DNA from: Owenia fusiformis
Lineage: Eukaryota; Annelida; Polychaeta; Sabellida; Oweniidae
Length of the DNA stretch: 64,000 nt
Direction of reading: 5' to 3'
NCBI GenBank assembly: GCA_903813345.2
Contig: CAIIXF020000006.1
Location: 10,484,348 to 10,548,347 of the forward strand
Each line of letters begins with the position of its first letter. The stretch's first letter is position 1. The notes under the pieces are model-generated. The model searched no databases, was not told the origin of the DNA, and worked only from the letters and a program-made list of their open reading frames with translations. The position numbers and the translations under genes are program-made. Shown in pieces: positions 21,201-30,499 of the stretch.

Positions 21201-24057
21201 ACAGAGCCTCAGAGATCAGTATGGCATTCAACCATTAAACTGTTCATTTATGAGGGTTCAGTTTATCCATTGGAGTTAGAGTAGTTAGCTTTATTTTATA
21301 CATTGTATTCAGAGTATCAAAACAATTAAAGAGCTCCTCATTTGGTTGACTGTCAATATACATTCCCCCTGTTACTTTAAACATGCAATCTCAGTTTCTG
21401 GATACAATTCCACAGTCAAATGAAGACTGTAAATATTTATAATCTAAGTAAGCTGTTGAAACAACTATTTTGATTCGAAGAATAAATAAAAAAAGATAAA
21501 CGATTGTTTAATTGTAAAAAAGTTAAATGATTGTTTTGTTTTGTATTTGATCCTTATAGGTGTAAAGAGAATCAATGATGTCCTCAACTCAATCCCAGAC
21601 CAATTCACGACAGCATCGTCATCCAGTAACCATGGTAACAACAGAGTTGAAAGTGAGGCTAGTGTCAGTGGGGAACTCAAAGGTTAGTATATTCATGGTT
21701 GTACTTTTCGTTCTCAATTTTTATATCTCACCTTAGATTTAAAGATTAGAAAAATTAGAAATTAGAGGTTCTTTCTTGAACCTGAGCAAGATTTTTTATT
21801 CTTAATGAGCTGTAATTCTATAATTCTTCTTTATCAAGTCCAAAAGTCATATGAGAATGTCAGATTTTCTGTCCAATGAATTCAGGACTAAAAGAATTTC
21901 TTCAAAAAATCTTTTATTAGTCACTAGCAACTATTTTGGAACCTTGTATTTGTAGGAGATTGTTCTTTTAGTTTCAGCTTCACCACCAAATAAATATATG
22001 ACGTTTATGGGTCATATAAAACATTAAATATATATTAAAACATTAAATGCTTTTGTAAACATCAAATATGAACTAGATCTAATCTTAAAATTACAACTAT
22101 GAGGACCAATCAAAATAACTCAACGAGCATTTCACTTGTTGGCTGCTATTTTCTAACATGTGTTTTGGGCGTGTATATATAAGTAAACACATGGGTAAAA
22201 ACACTTATGGGAGTATACTTGACAACAGACTAAGAGATATTTATAAGTATTAGTAGAATCACTGCTCTGTATTTTGTAAAAAATTATTTATTTTGATCAT
22301 GAATATAAAACAGATCCAGACTGTAAGTTATTATTTCATTAAATTTGATAACCACATATTCAAGTATACTTTTATTAATACTGGTATAAATTTAATTATA
22401 AGTAATTAAGATCATATTAATTGCCTAATATGACCTGGTCTTGCCAGTTTAGTTAAGTTGTTGAGGTTCTTTGTTTCTCATAGTTAATCCTTTTCTGATA
22501 TTATTTATTTGTTATACATGTACATGTACTTCTTCTAATAATGGTACACTGCCTATGGGAGCTGTGTATAACAGCTGCACATGGTAGCTGTGAATAACAG
22601 CTGCACAGCTCGTTTGTGGCTATTATGCTTTATTATTTTATGCAATATTACTAAAATCTTTATCCAAAATAAAATTACCTAAGATGTTAAGCAATGTGTC
22701 AGACACATAAAAAGTGACACATTTAATTTGACATTTGACTCTTATATTTCATAAATGCACCAGTTAACATGTTAGAGTGAATCATCCTCAAATCCACGTT
22801 TTAAGTTGGCACTGGCTGTGTTTTATAGATATCTCATATTCTTAGGGTGGTTGTGTGTCAGATGTCCTGTTATATTTCAGACTTGGGGATAGTGTACAAG
22901 TTAATAACATATTGTTAAGGTCTTCTTATTTTGTGGATGGTGTTTGGCATTTGGCAGAAAGTGTTTGGCAGTTGCCGGTCAGTGTTTGGTGTCTGTAACA
23001 AATATTGATCTAAATAGAACTTTTCTTGTGCTTTTTTATTTGTTTATGAATTCCATTATGTTTCGTTTACAATAATAATTGCGAAAGTTTTACATAAAAT
23101 TAAGTATTCTTTATTCTATTTCAGGTGTTAAAAGGAAGACCCCAACCACTCCAGACACCACAGATGACTTTGACTTTATAATTCCACAGCCTCTAAGCAA
23201 AGGTAACAACATATTTGTTAATAAATTTACAATAGCACATGCTGTAAGTTAAGGTAACAACATATTTATTATATATAATTCCACAGCCTCTAAGTGAAGG
23301 TAACAACATATTTATTATATATAATTCCACAGCCTCTAAGCAAAGGTAACAACATATTTGTTAATAACTTTGGCACATGCTGTAAGTGAAGGTAACAACA
23401 TATTTATATAATTCACAGGCACAAAGCAAAGGTAACAACATTTGTGTTAAGCAAAAGTCACCTAAGGGCTGTTGTCAGATATATGCATGTCACTGGTTAA
23501 ATTCTGGTATGACATCCATTGAGGTGACTTACCTGGTCTATCTGGTATACTTGAATCCAAACCAGAAGAAAAATGCTCATATCTCTGTCAAAGTAGAAGT
23601 AATAAGTTCTACACATTTTTCAGAAAGTATGAATATCTACTGAGAAAAGTTAAACATGTGGTTGATGTTACCTCCGCACTCTTGGAAAGAAATTAAAATT
23701 TTCAGATTTTTACAGAAGGACACTCATTGAATTAAGGACAATCGAAATTTGTTATGTAAAATACTAGAAAACACAATGTTACTTTTTATTTATATCCACT
23801 AATTGATGTTTAAACTTTGTGACATTTTTGTTCCAGACTCAGGTCCTGAAGATCCACTCGAAGGCATGCTTAAAACACTCAAACAACAAATTACCACTTC
23901 TGGTTGGTTAGACAAAAATACTTCAGATCAATGGGAGGCAAGCAATCCAGACACTGCCAAAGCATTTAGAAAGGCAGCGGGTAAAGACAGTTCTTTTGAA
24001 AAGATGGAAACCAACTCAAATGACTCTAGTAATTCCAAGGAAAGTGTTAACACGTGA
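3188..24057 (+). CDS. ACCS: ACC-synthase-like PLP-dependent aminotransferase (13 exons, 5' partial)
   Basis: Exons: 3188-3258, 10462-10534, 10744-10810, 11333-11427, 12225-12299, 18796-18896, 19076-19217, 20026-20167, 20568-20710, 20980-21139, 21560-21682, 23125-23202, 23837-24057. Together they give 1491 bases, i.e. 496 residues plus TGA, with all junctions GT-AG and in phase. Fold-type I landmarks in window numbering: NPNNPLG at 138-144 (Asn141 to the cofactor), DEIF at 169-172 (Asp169 to the pyridine nitrogen), GFSKDLGLSGLR with the Schiff-base Lys208, and GWFRVVF with the carboxylate-binding Arg342. The order and spacing match the plant ACC synthase/animal ACCS family. The N-terminal segment is missing, so earlier exons lie left of base 1. 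Residues after about 370 form a polar Ser/Thr/Asn-rich tail absent from the catalytic core. Animal members are related to ACC synthases, but production of ACC should not be assumed. Two active-site tyrosine positions appear as Phe (Phe19, Phe172). Confidence 0.93.
3679..4362. mobile_element. Non-autonomous piggyBac-like element flanked by TTAA
   Basis: The termini are CCTTTACCATGCTGCC (left) and GGCAGCACGCTAAAGG (right), imperfect inverted repeats. Each is directly abutted by TTAA (3675-3678 and 4363-4366), the target duplication of piggyBac-type transposons. The interior is CpG-richer than its surroundings and has no transposase ORF. The family is inferred from TTAA plus the CCYTT-type end. 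Confidence 0.65.
5027..5251. mobile_element. MITE with ATTATTACCACC termini
   Basis: ATTATTACCACC at 5027 is inverted as GGTGGTAATAAT ending at 5251. The interior includes a palindrome around GACCGGTCTAGAATATATTC (about 5140-5168). No ORF is present. Confidence 0.6.
10462..10534 (+). CDS. ACCS: ACCS exon 2
   Basis: Encodes the end of residue 24 through 48 (FRQTLAEFLREKAHANQGRV then SAND). This is the helix after the YHG turn, FR matching the LPEFR-type motif of ACC synthases. Two in-frame acceptors lie 6 bases apart (TATAG at 10461 and TTTCAG at 10467). I chose the first because it keeps the conserved Phe-Arg. The donor GAT/GTAAGT is strong. Confidence 0.9.
10744..10810 (+). CDS. ACCS: ACCS exon 3
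   Basis: Encodes residues 49-70, IFVTSGVASAFDILAHAICD plus PG, corresponding to the family's strand-helix unit that cradles the PLP phosphate (SGxAxA). Acceptor CTTCAG, donor GGG/GTAAGT, phase 1 out. Confidence 0.92.
11333..11427 (+). CDS. ACCS: ACCS exon 4
   Basis: Encodes residues 71-102, beginning DTLLIPSPHYAGMEHF, the family's 'D-x-hydrophobic-IP-P-Y' block (aromatic residue near the cofactor ring), and ending IPLSST. Acceptor TTTCAG, donor ACA/GTAAGT. The donor region is partly duplicated downstream (to about 11580). Confidence 0.93.
11415..11580 (+). repeat. Degenerate duplication of the exon 4 donor region
   Basis: CTAGTACAGTA followed by a TATA-rich stretch and TTACCATAGACAT occurs across the exon 4/intron 4 border (11418-11467). 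It recurs diverged at about 11535-11578, with a partial copy near 11495-11520. The second donor copy reads GTAGCT instead of GTAAGT, so it is probably inactive. Confidence 0.6.
12225..12299 (+). CDS. ACCS: ACCS exon 5
   Basis: Encodes residues 103-127 (GTDKTSSFHLSADMLKTAYQ then NAVNQ), the variable linker between the SPxY block and the NPxNPxG strand. Acceptor TTGCAG, donor CAG/GTTGGT, phase 0 both sides. It precedes the 6.5-kb intron that contains the large inverted-repeat element. Confidence 0.9.
13139..13860 (+). repeat. ~182-bp tandem array in the left arm
   Basis: About four diverged copies. Each runs from GACCCCTATAGTTTCTAGAT through TTTTAAACAAGTCCAAAATT to CAGGTATAGCCATGG. The last copy is the most diverged. 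The right arm carries the inverted counterparts (about 16925-17640). Confidence 0.8.
14013..14533. mobile_element. MITE nested in the intron 5 element
   Basis: The ends ACAGTAAAATCTTTCTAA and (reversed) CAGTGAAACCTGTATATCC are imperfect inverted repeats. Near the right end GTGTTCAGATTGG and AGGTGTTCACAATAGTC echo the left GCGTTCAAATTAGAAG. The ends resemble those of the MITE at 26667-27002 (TGAAACCTGT...GAACAC). Confidence 0.5.
14620..15510 (+). pseudogene. Decayed transposon-encoded ORF
   Basis: One reading frame around 15060-15290, interrupted by several stops, reads FGEFWKAIFDYSIKSSKGAK, then SVKDSERMHRMDASPIEL, then ITPLPKNMNTF. A further stretch near 15418-15500 reads EADFKIIHSVLHSAEHVGLQ and ASNDTDIIIL. 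This matches my memory of an uncharacterised repeat-encoded protein family common in marine invertebrates (pattern: IKDxER-RR, PLPxNxxxF, EEAD-RI, S-DTDV-VL). It lies between the arms of the 5.6-kb element, so it may be what is left of that element's own protein. Assignment rests on motif recall only. Confidence 0.45.
16290..16923. mobile_element. ~634-bp foldback element nested in the right arm
   Basis: The left end TAAAGGAGGACTGAAAGTAT and right end ATACTTTCCGTGCTCCTTT are inverted. Pairing continues inward for about 190 bp on each side (left to about 16480, right from about 16735). Imperfect 9-bp direct repeats flank it (ACCTGAAAT 16281-16289, ACCTGATAT 16924-16932), and these lie within the 180-bp unit it interrupted. 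The two ~70-100-residue ORFs inside are mirror images of the arms and not genes. Confidence 0.75.
18796..18896 (+). CDS. ACCS: ACCS exon 6
   Basis: Encodes residues 128-160 plus two bases of Ser161. Begins GQKVRGIILTNPNNPLGDIY; NPNNPLG (138-144) is the class I/II aminotransferase signature, with Asn141 expected to hydrogen-bond the PLP 3'-oxygen. Ends with the YNFLEFAH helix. Acceptor TTCCAG, donor TTC/GTAAGT. Confidence 0.95.
19076..19217 (+). CDS. ACCS: ACCS exon 7 (PLP lysine exon)
   Basis: Encodes residues 161-208: KKLHVIMDEIFALSVFDEHS with Asp169 (PLP pyridine nitrogen), then PDPWRIHTIWGFSK ending at the catalytic Lys208. The position of the usual DExY tyrosine is Phe172. Acceptor TTATAG, donor AAG/GTAAAA. 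The last 25 bases of the exon and the donor are the first unit of a 31-bp tandem array. Confidence 0.95.
19193..19473 (+). repeat. 31-bp tandem array duplicating the exon 7 splice donor
   Basis: Unit ACACACTATATGGGGGTTCA + GTAAGGTAAAA, 31 bp. It begins inside exon 7 and repeats five times almost perfectly, then decays to about 19473. Intact AAG/GTAAAA donors lie at 19218, 19249, 19280, 19311 and 19342. Use of any later donor reads nine residues beyond Lys208 and hits TAA. Confidence 0.9.
19600..19684. repeat. Dispersed repeat B, copy 2
   Basis: ACCACCACAAGTGGTGGCA, TTTGTGGATGGTGGTTGGTG and AACAAATGGCAGGTGGTGAC occur in the same order as at 2220-2336. In ACCS intron 7. Confidence 0.6.
20026..20167 (+). 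CDS. ACCS: ACCS exon 8
   Basis: Encodes residues 209-255: DLGLSGLRCGVVHTKNPQIQ follows the Schiff-base lysine directly; the Arg of SGLR is the conserved PLP-phosphate ligand. Then a helix ending LNTLLRDK. Acceptor TTGCAG, donor AAAG/GTGAGA. Confidence 0.95.
20568..20710 (+). CDS. ACCS: ACCS exon 9
   Basis: Encodes residues 256-303: DWLDKTYLPTNIDRLRSNYK (family motif YLPxNxxRL) and RHSKAGFFLFADFSK, the start of the small domain (AGFFxxxD). Acceptor TTTTAG, donor AAG/GTAAGG. Confidence 0.95.
20980..21139 (+). CDS. ACCS: ACCS exon 10
   Basis: Encodes residues 304-356: YLHPPSKESEMDLFERFIDG, then VYMVPGCAHGWDTFGWFRVV. PG plus GWFR is the conserved C-terminal signature; Arg342 should bind the substrate carboxylate. 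Acceptor TTTCAG, donor GAAG/GTAGTT (suboptimal). Confidence 0.95.
21560..21682 (+). CDS. ACCS: ACCS exon 11
   Basis: Encodes residues 357-397: GVKRINDVLNSIP closes the catalytic fold. After it comes a Ser/Asn-rich stretch (TTASSSSNHGNN...) with no recognisable domain. Acceptor TTATAG, donor AAAG/GTTAGT. Confidence 0.92.
22558..22612 (+). repeat. Short direct repeat of AGCTGTG-ATAACAGCTGCACA
   Basis: GGGAGCTGTGTATAACAGCT is followed within about 27 bases by a near copy (GTAGCTGTGAATAACAGCTG). Each half is palindromic around AGCTGT...ACAGCT. In ACCS intron 11; no function proposed. Confidence 0.5.
22905..23005. repeat. Dispersed repeat B, partial copy 3
   Basis: TTTTGTGGATGGTGTTTGGC and GGTGTCTGTAACAAAT match copies 1 and 2, with an internal expansion of the TGTTTGGCA word. 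The first CACCACC end is missing. Confidence 0.45.
23125..23202 (+). CDS. ACCS: ACCS exon 12
   Basis: Encodes residues 398-423: GVKRKTPTTPDTTDDFDFII then PQPLSK. It is a polar linker with a basic KRK followed by TP motifs and an acidic patch; a short nuclear-import or phosphorylation segment is conceivable but unproven. Acceptor TTTCAG, donor AAAG/GTAACA. The donor lies at the start of a tandem duplication. Confidence 0.85.
23180..23440 (+). repeat. 40-51-bp tandem duplications spanning the exon 12 donor
   Basis: AAGGTAACAACAT-type donor copies occur with GT at 23203, 23254, 23300, 23346, 23392 and 23432 (spacings 51, 46, 46, 46, 40). Two copies also keep ATTCCACAG followed by 13 bases and GTAACA, forming potential 13-nt microexons at 23287-23299 and 23333-23345. 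Confidence 0.85.
23837..24057 (+). CDS. ACCS: ACCS terminal coding exon (13)
   Basis: Encodes residues 424-496 and TGA. DSGPEDPLEGMLKTLKQQI is a predicted short amphipathic helix, followed by SGWLDKNTSDQWEASN and a Ser/Asn-rich end (SNDSSNSKESVNT). I recognise no domain. Acceptor TTCCAG; a second AG six bases on (ACTCAG) could drop two residues in frame. Confidence 0.88.
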
Positions 24058-26666
24058 AAAGATAATTATGGAATATTTTTTTATTGTACATTTCTGTTGA
24101 ATGAATATGTGAAGTCATTATTTGTACATATCTTACAGTGAACACTTCAGTGTCATGGAGGTTGATTTATCTCATTATCAATTGTTGCAACTTGTCCAAA
24201 AGTAAGTCCCATATGAAGTGTAGTGCTCATTATACTAAATGTTATGTCTCATTTACTTGGGAACAGTAAGTTAAATTCGGTTATGTGTACTTTGTATTTT
24301 TAAAAGATGGCATTGTTTTAGACTCCACTTTTGAATATAAGTTTTGATAAAATCATTTTAGGGAGGAAACATATATAAAGTGGTCAACTAGGTAAAACAT
24401 TCCTATTGATAGGTCATCAGTTTTACACTTCTCATTATGAAATGATTGAAAATGATACAAACTACACATGCTCGATTCAGTGTTTTTATTCATGACACTC
24501 ACATTATTTACATGTACATGTTTGTGAATAATTCTTTCTGTAAAAACTTCAACACTGCAATCCTACATTTAACATTTTGAAAATTTCTCTTTTTGAATAT
24601 CTATTTTCTTACATTCAAATTCCAGTGTTATTTTATATTGCTATACGGCTGTAAATGTAAGTAGATGCTTCAGTTCATAGAGAACACTAGATATATACAT
24701 AGGGTAAAGTAAAACAGGTGATAAAGGCTGATGATGAATGGAATTTATCATATTGACCAAATGACTAAATCCATACATATACAGTGTACATGTATGTATA
24801 ACCAGCAGGGTACATCATTTGGTTGCTAACCAATGGATTTTACCAAGCACCAGGGATTGCAGCATATTAGGGGAAATACCATGGTAACCGGTCCACAAGT
24901 CCATAATTATTGACGTGAAGAACATGTTATGCATTCCTGCAATTGTGTAAAAAAATAGCAAAAGTAATGCTATGAAACTGAAAAAAAATTCATCAGTGGA
25001 ATTAGAATAGACTTGAAAAACATTTTGTGCTTCTCTTTTTATTATTAATGAATATGAACTAATATGTAATTGATGGGTGGAAATACATTATTCGCTTGTG
25101 AACATTCAGTTCCCATTGTTCTCCAACTCTTAAAAGCAACCAAGTGCTGCATTTGGCTGAGAATTCAAAAATATGTTTTGCTGCTTTGATCATTTTGGTA
25201 TTTGTTTACTTAAAATTGGCGAAATTGGTATTTTTCACCCAGCTGACATCAATCTCAAGGTCGTGACTAATACATGTATGTGCATGTACATAACTGTCAA
25301 TAGTTTATTTTTTGTTGTTTATATGTATCATTCTGATGTTTAAATTATGAGGCTCATAGCTAATATGGCCAGTTATAGGTAAAAAGCTTAAATAGAGGGC
25401 GTCACCTAAAAATAAGGTATTTTAATGCATTAGTAGTGTAGTTTATATTGATACAAAAATATTGTGTCTTACTCTCCCTCCATACTCTTTGTACAACTTA
25501 TAATTTCATATTCAATTTAAATGCTTCATTCTTAATTGTAAAAAGCTTTGAAATTGTTATATTTTAAGCCATTTTGAATTAATAATTATGTATATGATAT
25601 TTATTAATGTAATCATCAAGTCAATTATGTGAAGTAAGATAGACTTGAGGTTTTATTTAAAGTTGATAGCCCATTATATTGGCTGTTGTATAAATTATAT
25701 AAAAGAAATCATGTCATACATAACAGCATTACTTATTTAATTATCCCACTGAACAAGGTTTGTGAGGGATATAGAGAAGCCTTCTGTCCGACCACTTTTT
25801 GTTATGTATATATATAACTTTTATTGACATCTTGTATCATAACATGATAACATTAGTCATAACTATGAAAAACTAAATGTCTAAACTACAAATACTAACT
25901 AAAGCAAATATATACGAGATATACAAAAACCAAAAATAAAAGGTAGTATACATCATGATGAAAGGACAAGGTTACATTACAGTGTGGTGCACAAACGCAC
26001 ACATTCTGACTATAAATTCTTAAATGAATGATAAATGAATTTTCCAATGTGTCTTTGTAATGTTAAGTTTTTACTTGAAATGAGGTCGACAAATAAATTT
26101 TCAATATTGAGGTCAAGGTTACTTAGAATTTCAGGAGCCTTAGTTTACAATAATTGTGATTATGTTTTATGTGTGCCTGTATCTTATTAGTATAGGGCTC
26201 TGCTCAAGAAGGAATGTTGAATTCAGAATGGCCCCATTTACTTATATTAATGCACATATCAGTTTTGGTCCAAATTGTTTTAGGCTAATGCCTTATGGTC
26301 ATAAGACCTGTACTTAAAAAAGGAATTCATGGCGTCACGTCACATCATGGGTTAGGTTAGGTGAAGATTTTGCCCAAAGGAGACAATACTACTCAACTTG
26401 TACCTGGTCATTTGTTTCATGGTTTCTTCAAAATGATGAGTGATTTGGTATGCTTTGTTCAGTGGGATTTGCTATTCTGTGGAGTTACTGTTTTTCTAGT
26501 AATGCTTAAAATGCCCCTAAAGTGGCTTCTATGTATCAAATGCTCTTAGAATAATAGTATTGAACTGTCATATAATGTAAGTGTACAAATGTACAAAAAA
26601 GTTTTAAAAAAGCAATATTAAAGGAGGAGTACATGTATATATATTGATGTAGGAATATTTTCTATA
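24058..26666 (+). other. ACCS 3' flank / putative 3' UTR
   Basis: AT-rich sequence with no conserved coding segment. No AATAAA occurs close to the stop; the first ones I see are near 25935 and 26091, without a clear GT-rich element behind them. ACATGTAC-type repeats occur near 24510 and 24790. Confidence 0.4.
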
Positions 26667-27002
26667 ATACTATGAAACCTGTCTAAGTGAACACTGCTCT
26701 TATGAGCACCATTTGATGGAACTGCTCTATAGCGAACAGCTCTTGTGAACTCGCCTACCATGAATTTCTTTCTTTCAAATAATTCTAATAAACACTGAAT
26801 ACCTTTTTAGAAAACACCTCTCTTTGTTCCTATGAACATCTCTCTCTTAATTAACAGTGCTCTTTTGAATACCTATGTAAACCTATATAATAGATATCAC
26901 TATGGAAAACACTTCTATTTAACTAAACCTAGGCCTTTGAATACGTAACTATAGAAACTTCTCTTGGGCTAAAGATTCACTTATTCACAGGTTTCATAGT
27001 AT
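26667..27002. mobile_element. 336-bp MITE with a perfect 16-bp TIR
   Basis: ATACTATGAAACCTGT at 26667-26682 is exactly inverted at 26987-27002. The interior repeats a loose motif (GAACAC, CTCTTATGAGCACC, TCTATGTAAACC). The ends resemble the nested MITE at 14013-14533. Confidence 0.8.
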
Positions 27003-27991
27003 ATGTTTGTAAATAAAGTAAAGGTATGTAACCTATAGTCTACTTATAGTGATCAACTTACATATAACACCATTTGTCCAATAATAGCCTTTCTTTATTC
27101 AATAATTGAAGGACTCAAGATAATTTGACTGACTAAAAATTTCTCTTAGGAATCAAAAATTAAGATATAAATTGCAAGAAGAGAGTTTTAATTTTAAGCC
27201 ATTGACTATGAGAGATGTGCTTATGAAAGCTTTATTTAAATTCATCTGGTGTGACTTGGAATTTAGACTATTTATTCAACATGACCTTGGATTTTACCAA
27301 CATCTTCGTTGAATAAATGCCTGGAACAAGGGTCCAATGATACATTAAAGCCTTGCACATAGTTTCAGGAATTCAAGATAAATTATTGAAAGGTGGGGGA
27401 TGATTGGGACTGTGTGTTAGGCTATAGTCTTGCATCAAACCTTTGTATTGTGTAAAAATGAGAATGAGGGACTATGCAACACTAATTGAACCATTACAAC
27501 TCTTGAATTAATTTTTGATATAATACATTATTATATCACTTTCATATTCCTAACTCTCTGATTGGTCCATGCCCTACATGTGACTAAAAAAATAACAAGG
27601 GACAGTCACGTGACTTCCATTGAATATCAAGTCCGACTTAATCAAGTGTAATTTTATTTTATATATACCTTGGGGTAAATTCTTATGATTTTATAGACAT
27701 CAATAGTTTGTTATTCCACTAATGTAAATTAGGAATATAACAGTTAATAATAAAACAAATATTTAATTCTATTTTTGGTTAATACATGTGACACTTCACA
27801 AGATGATATTTCACAAGCCTGATGGAATGTCACTTGTGAAAGATGCACAGGTATTCATCTAAATAGATTTAAACATTTGTATAATATTCTTGTACAATTA
27901 AAAATAAGTTCATGATTTCTAAATTCATGATGAGATATTCTACATTTGTATATATTACTTGAACTGGTATACTGTATCTTGTATTATTGCC

Positions 27992-28046
27992 AATAAATGA
28001 TCAGTGCAGAGTATGAAAAATAGTTTGTGTCATTTTTATGTTGTAG
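27992..28046 (+). terminator. Candidate poly(A) signal for ACCS
   Basis: AATAAA at 27992 is followed at 30-50 bases by a GT/T-rich tract (TAGTTTGTGTCATTTTTATG). If used, the 3' UTR would be about 3.9 kb and include the MITE at 26667, so an earlier site is equally possible. Confidence 0.3.
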
Positions 28047-28576
28047 GGCATTGCCTGATTGATAACATAACACTCCTACACAAAAATATAACCTGAAAAC
28101 ACAGGTGGGGAATATATGTTAGATGCCTTAGGGGTCAGAAATTTGATCAAAAGTCACAAGATACAAACTAGAAAAAAACTACACCTAACAGTTGCAATTG
28201 TGCACATTGGACTAATTCACAAAGCAATTCCAAAAATGATATTTAAACAACTCATTTCAAAAGTTCATACAATTCACATATCTGCAAATGCTCTTCAGTC
28301 ACGAAAAATTAAACCAGGAAGCACTCCCTGTTTTTTGTATTTTTTCCCCCAAAAGTTGTCACATTTTAGTGATGAGTGTGGTAGTGTATGGAAAATGAAA
28401 TATTAGGGGCAGGAAATCTAGAATATAATTATTGGTAATAATCAATTTAAAAAATTGCCAAAGATGCCAATAATTGTTGGAGTTGAAATTGGCTCAATTG
28501 AAAAATGACTCAGATTTCTTGGACTTCCAAGTCAAGAGTGACAAGTTCCTCTGGACATTTACTAAAAAGTACCACT

Positions 28577-30300
28577 TGGGGGGGTTTACTCTAAATAATT
28601 TGGGTATGTGCAGCTTGACCAATTTTGGCTTTAGGCTTTAAACATGGAAACTGACCAATCTGAGAGGAAAAAAACATGGAAACTGTCAAAGGGAATAGCC
28701 TTTTTACCGTCAAAAATCCATTTTCCATTTCAATTTCCTCTCAAGATTGAAAGTTTACTTGTATACTTCCTCTCAAACTTATATTATAAAAGGGAGTAAA
28801 TTTCCTGAAATATTGGTATATTTACTACAAAATCCACTTTTTGGGCGATTTGTCCCAGACCTTGCCAACTGATTTTATCGATTGATTAGCATTTTTTTGT
28901 AGAAAAACTGATTTTTGACTTAAAAACGGCTCTCTCTTTGACAACTTTTCCATGTTTTTTTCTTCTGAAGTTGGCCAGAGGCCTAATTCATGAAAGATCC
29001 ACAAGCTTGCGTGTCCGTAGTGTATTTGCGGACCCATTGCGTGACCGCATTTTATTGCGTTGCGTGGTATTCATGAAGCTATCCGCAAATCCATTTAGGT
29101 GTCTGCATGTAATTTCCGTGTCCCCAATCTTTGTCCATGACGACCGTGTCATTTATTAGGGCAGGAATGTCAGTTTGACCCATTTCAGCTATAGTGTCCC
29201 TTGTTAATCATAACCTCGGAGTCGCATTTTTTATCAACAATGGCCATGATACCAGAATTTTTTCTTCTAAGTCATGGTTTTACCTCGGGGTTTTACCGGT
29301 TTTTACATCAACATTTTGTAGCGCATTGCATTAGTATGGTAGAGCCGGGCAAAGGAAAAATGGATCTAGTATCCTCTAGAAATTAAAGGGAGATGGTTCA
29401 CATTTCCGAGAATATAATTACAACAATATACCTGCATTAAAGGGAAGTGATTGCGATCGTTTTATTTGATGCTTCATTCTTGCAGATTCTATCAATATGC
29501 GTTTTGATATATAACAATTTAATGCATACGATATCTTTCCAGTAATTCGTTTTTGTCAAAAATCTCTGGCAGATCTCTAAAGACACGTTTACATCTCACG
29601 TTTCTCCAATAACTTCGAGTAAATATTATTGATATTCACAATGACGATAATTATATTAAGGTTGTTGTGTATGTTCATAATTAATCTCCTATTACTGAAT
29701 TTTCTCGTTTTTATGCATTTTACGAAGCAAATGTTCTCACCAGTCTTTTCTAGGTACATAAGTGCACTTTTTGTGCAAAACTGAAAATATAAACAATAGT
29801 GATGAAGGAGTGATTTCTAATTGAAAATTAGGAATAATTGAAACTTAAATCTTAAAAACATACTCTGAACAGGTTGCTTTTACATCCATATTTGAACGTC
29901 TATATCACATTCAATTTTTATTTTTTTATTGGGAAACTTACCTGATAAAAGGACAATATCAGGTTTACAAATGTACGTATTACCATCACTGAAAGGTAAT
30001 GTTAAGTGTCTTTTAAAGAGGATTCATTACATTGAATTTTCAGAGAGTGACTTGCGGTAAGTACAGAGGTACCGCACGATAATGACGCAATTCTTGCGGT
30101 ACCAAAAATATCTGCGGTGATGCTGACTTTGCGGTCCCTTTGTGAATTGGAAATAGCGGTACCGCAATGAGTTGCGGAATTGTGCAGGCTTGCGGAGCTT
30201 TCATGAATAAGGCCTCAGGTTCCATGGTTTATGCCCTTAGCCAAAATTGCCTGTGCTGAACATACCTAGTACCCAAATTGTTTAGAGTGAATCCCCCGGG
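28577..30300. mobile_element. Outer element split by a nested transposon
   Basis: The 28577-28652 segment (TTTACTCTAAATAATTTGGG, then CAATTTTGGCTTTAGGCTTT and ACATGGAA) is inverted at 30221-30300 (TTCCATGGTTTATGCCCTTA, CCCAAATTGTTTAGAGTGAA). The arms enclose the element at 28979-30215, so this looks like an older inverted-repeat element that received an insertion. Confidence 0.6.
28979..30215. mobile_element. 1.24-kb element with ~30-bp TIRs
   Basis: AGGCCTAATTCATGAAAG (28979) is inverted as CTTTCATGAATAAGGCCT (ending 30215), with similarity continuing inward (CCRCAAGCTTGCG / TGCAGGCTTGCGG). Subterminal regions are rich in GCGGTACCGC-type words (30049-30190). No long ORF is present; it is probably non-autonomous. 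Confidence 0.75.
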
Positions 30301-30499
30301 CATGGAAACTTTCAATCTTAAAAGAAAAAATGCTCAAAAAGGGGGTCTTCGGCGCGGCACATACGTATTAAGAGGTATATAGGAGTGAAACCCCAGGAAG
30401 TACCACTGAAGTTACCAACAATAACAATAGCAACAAATCTTGGCTTTCTAAAACTATTTTAGAATATGAGAAGGAAAGAGACAATAATTTTGTTTAGTG

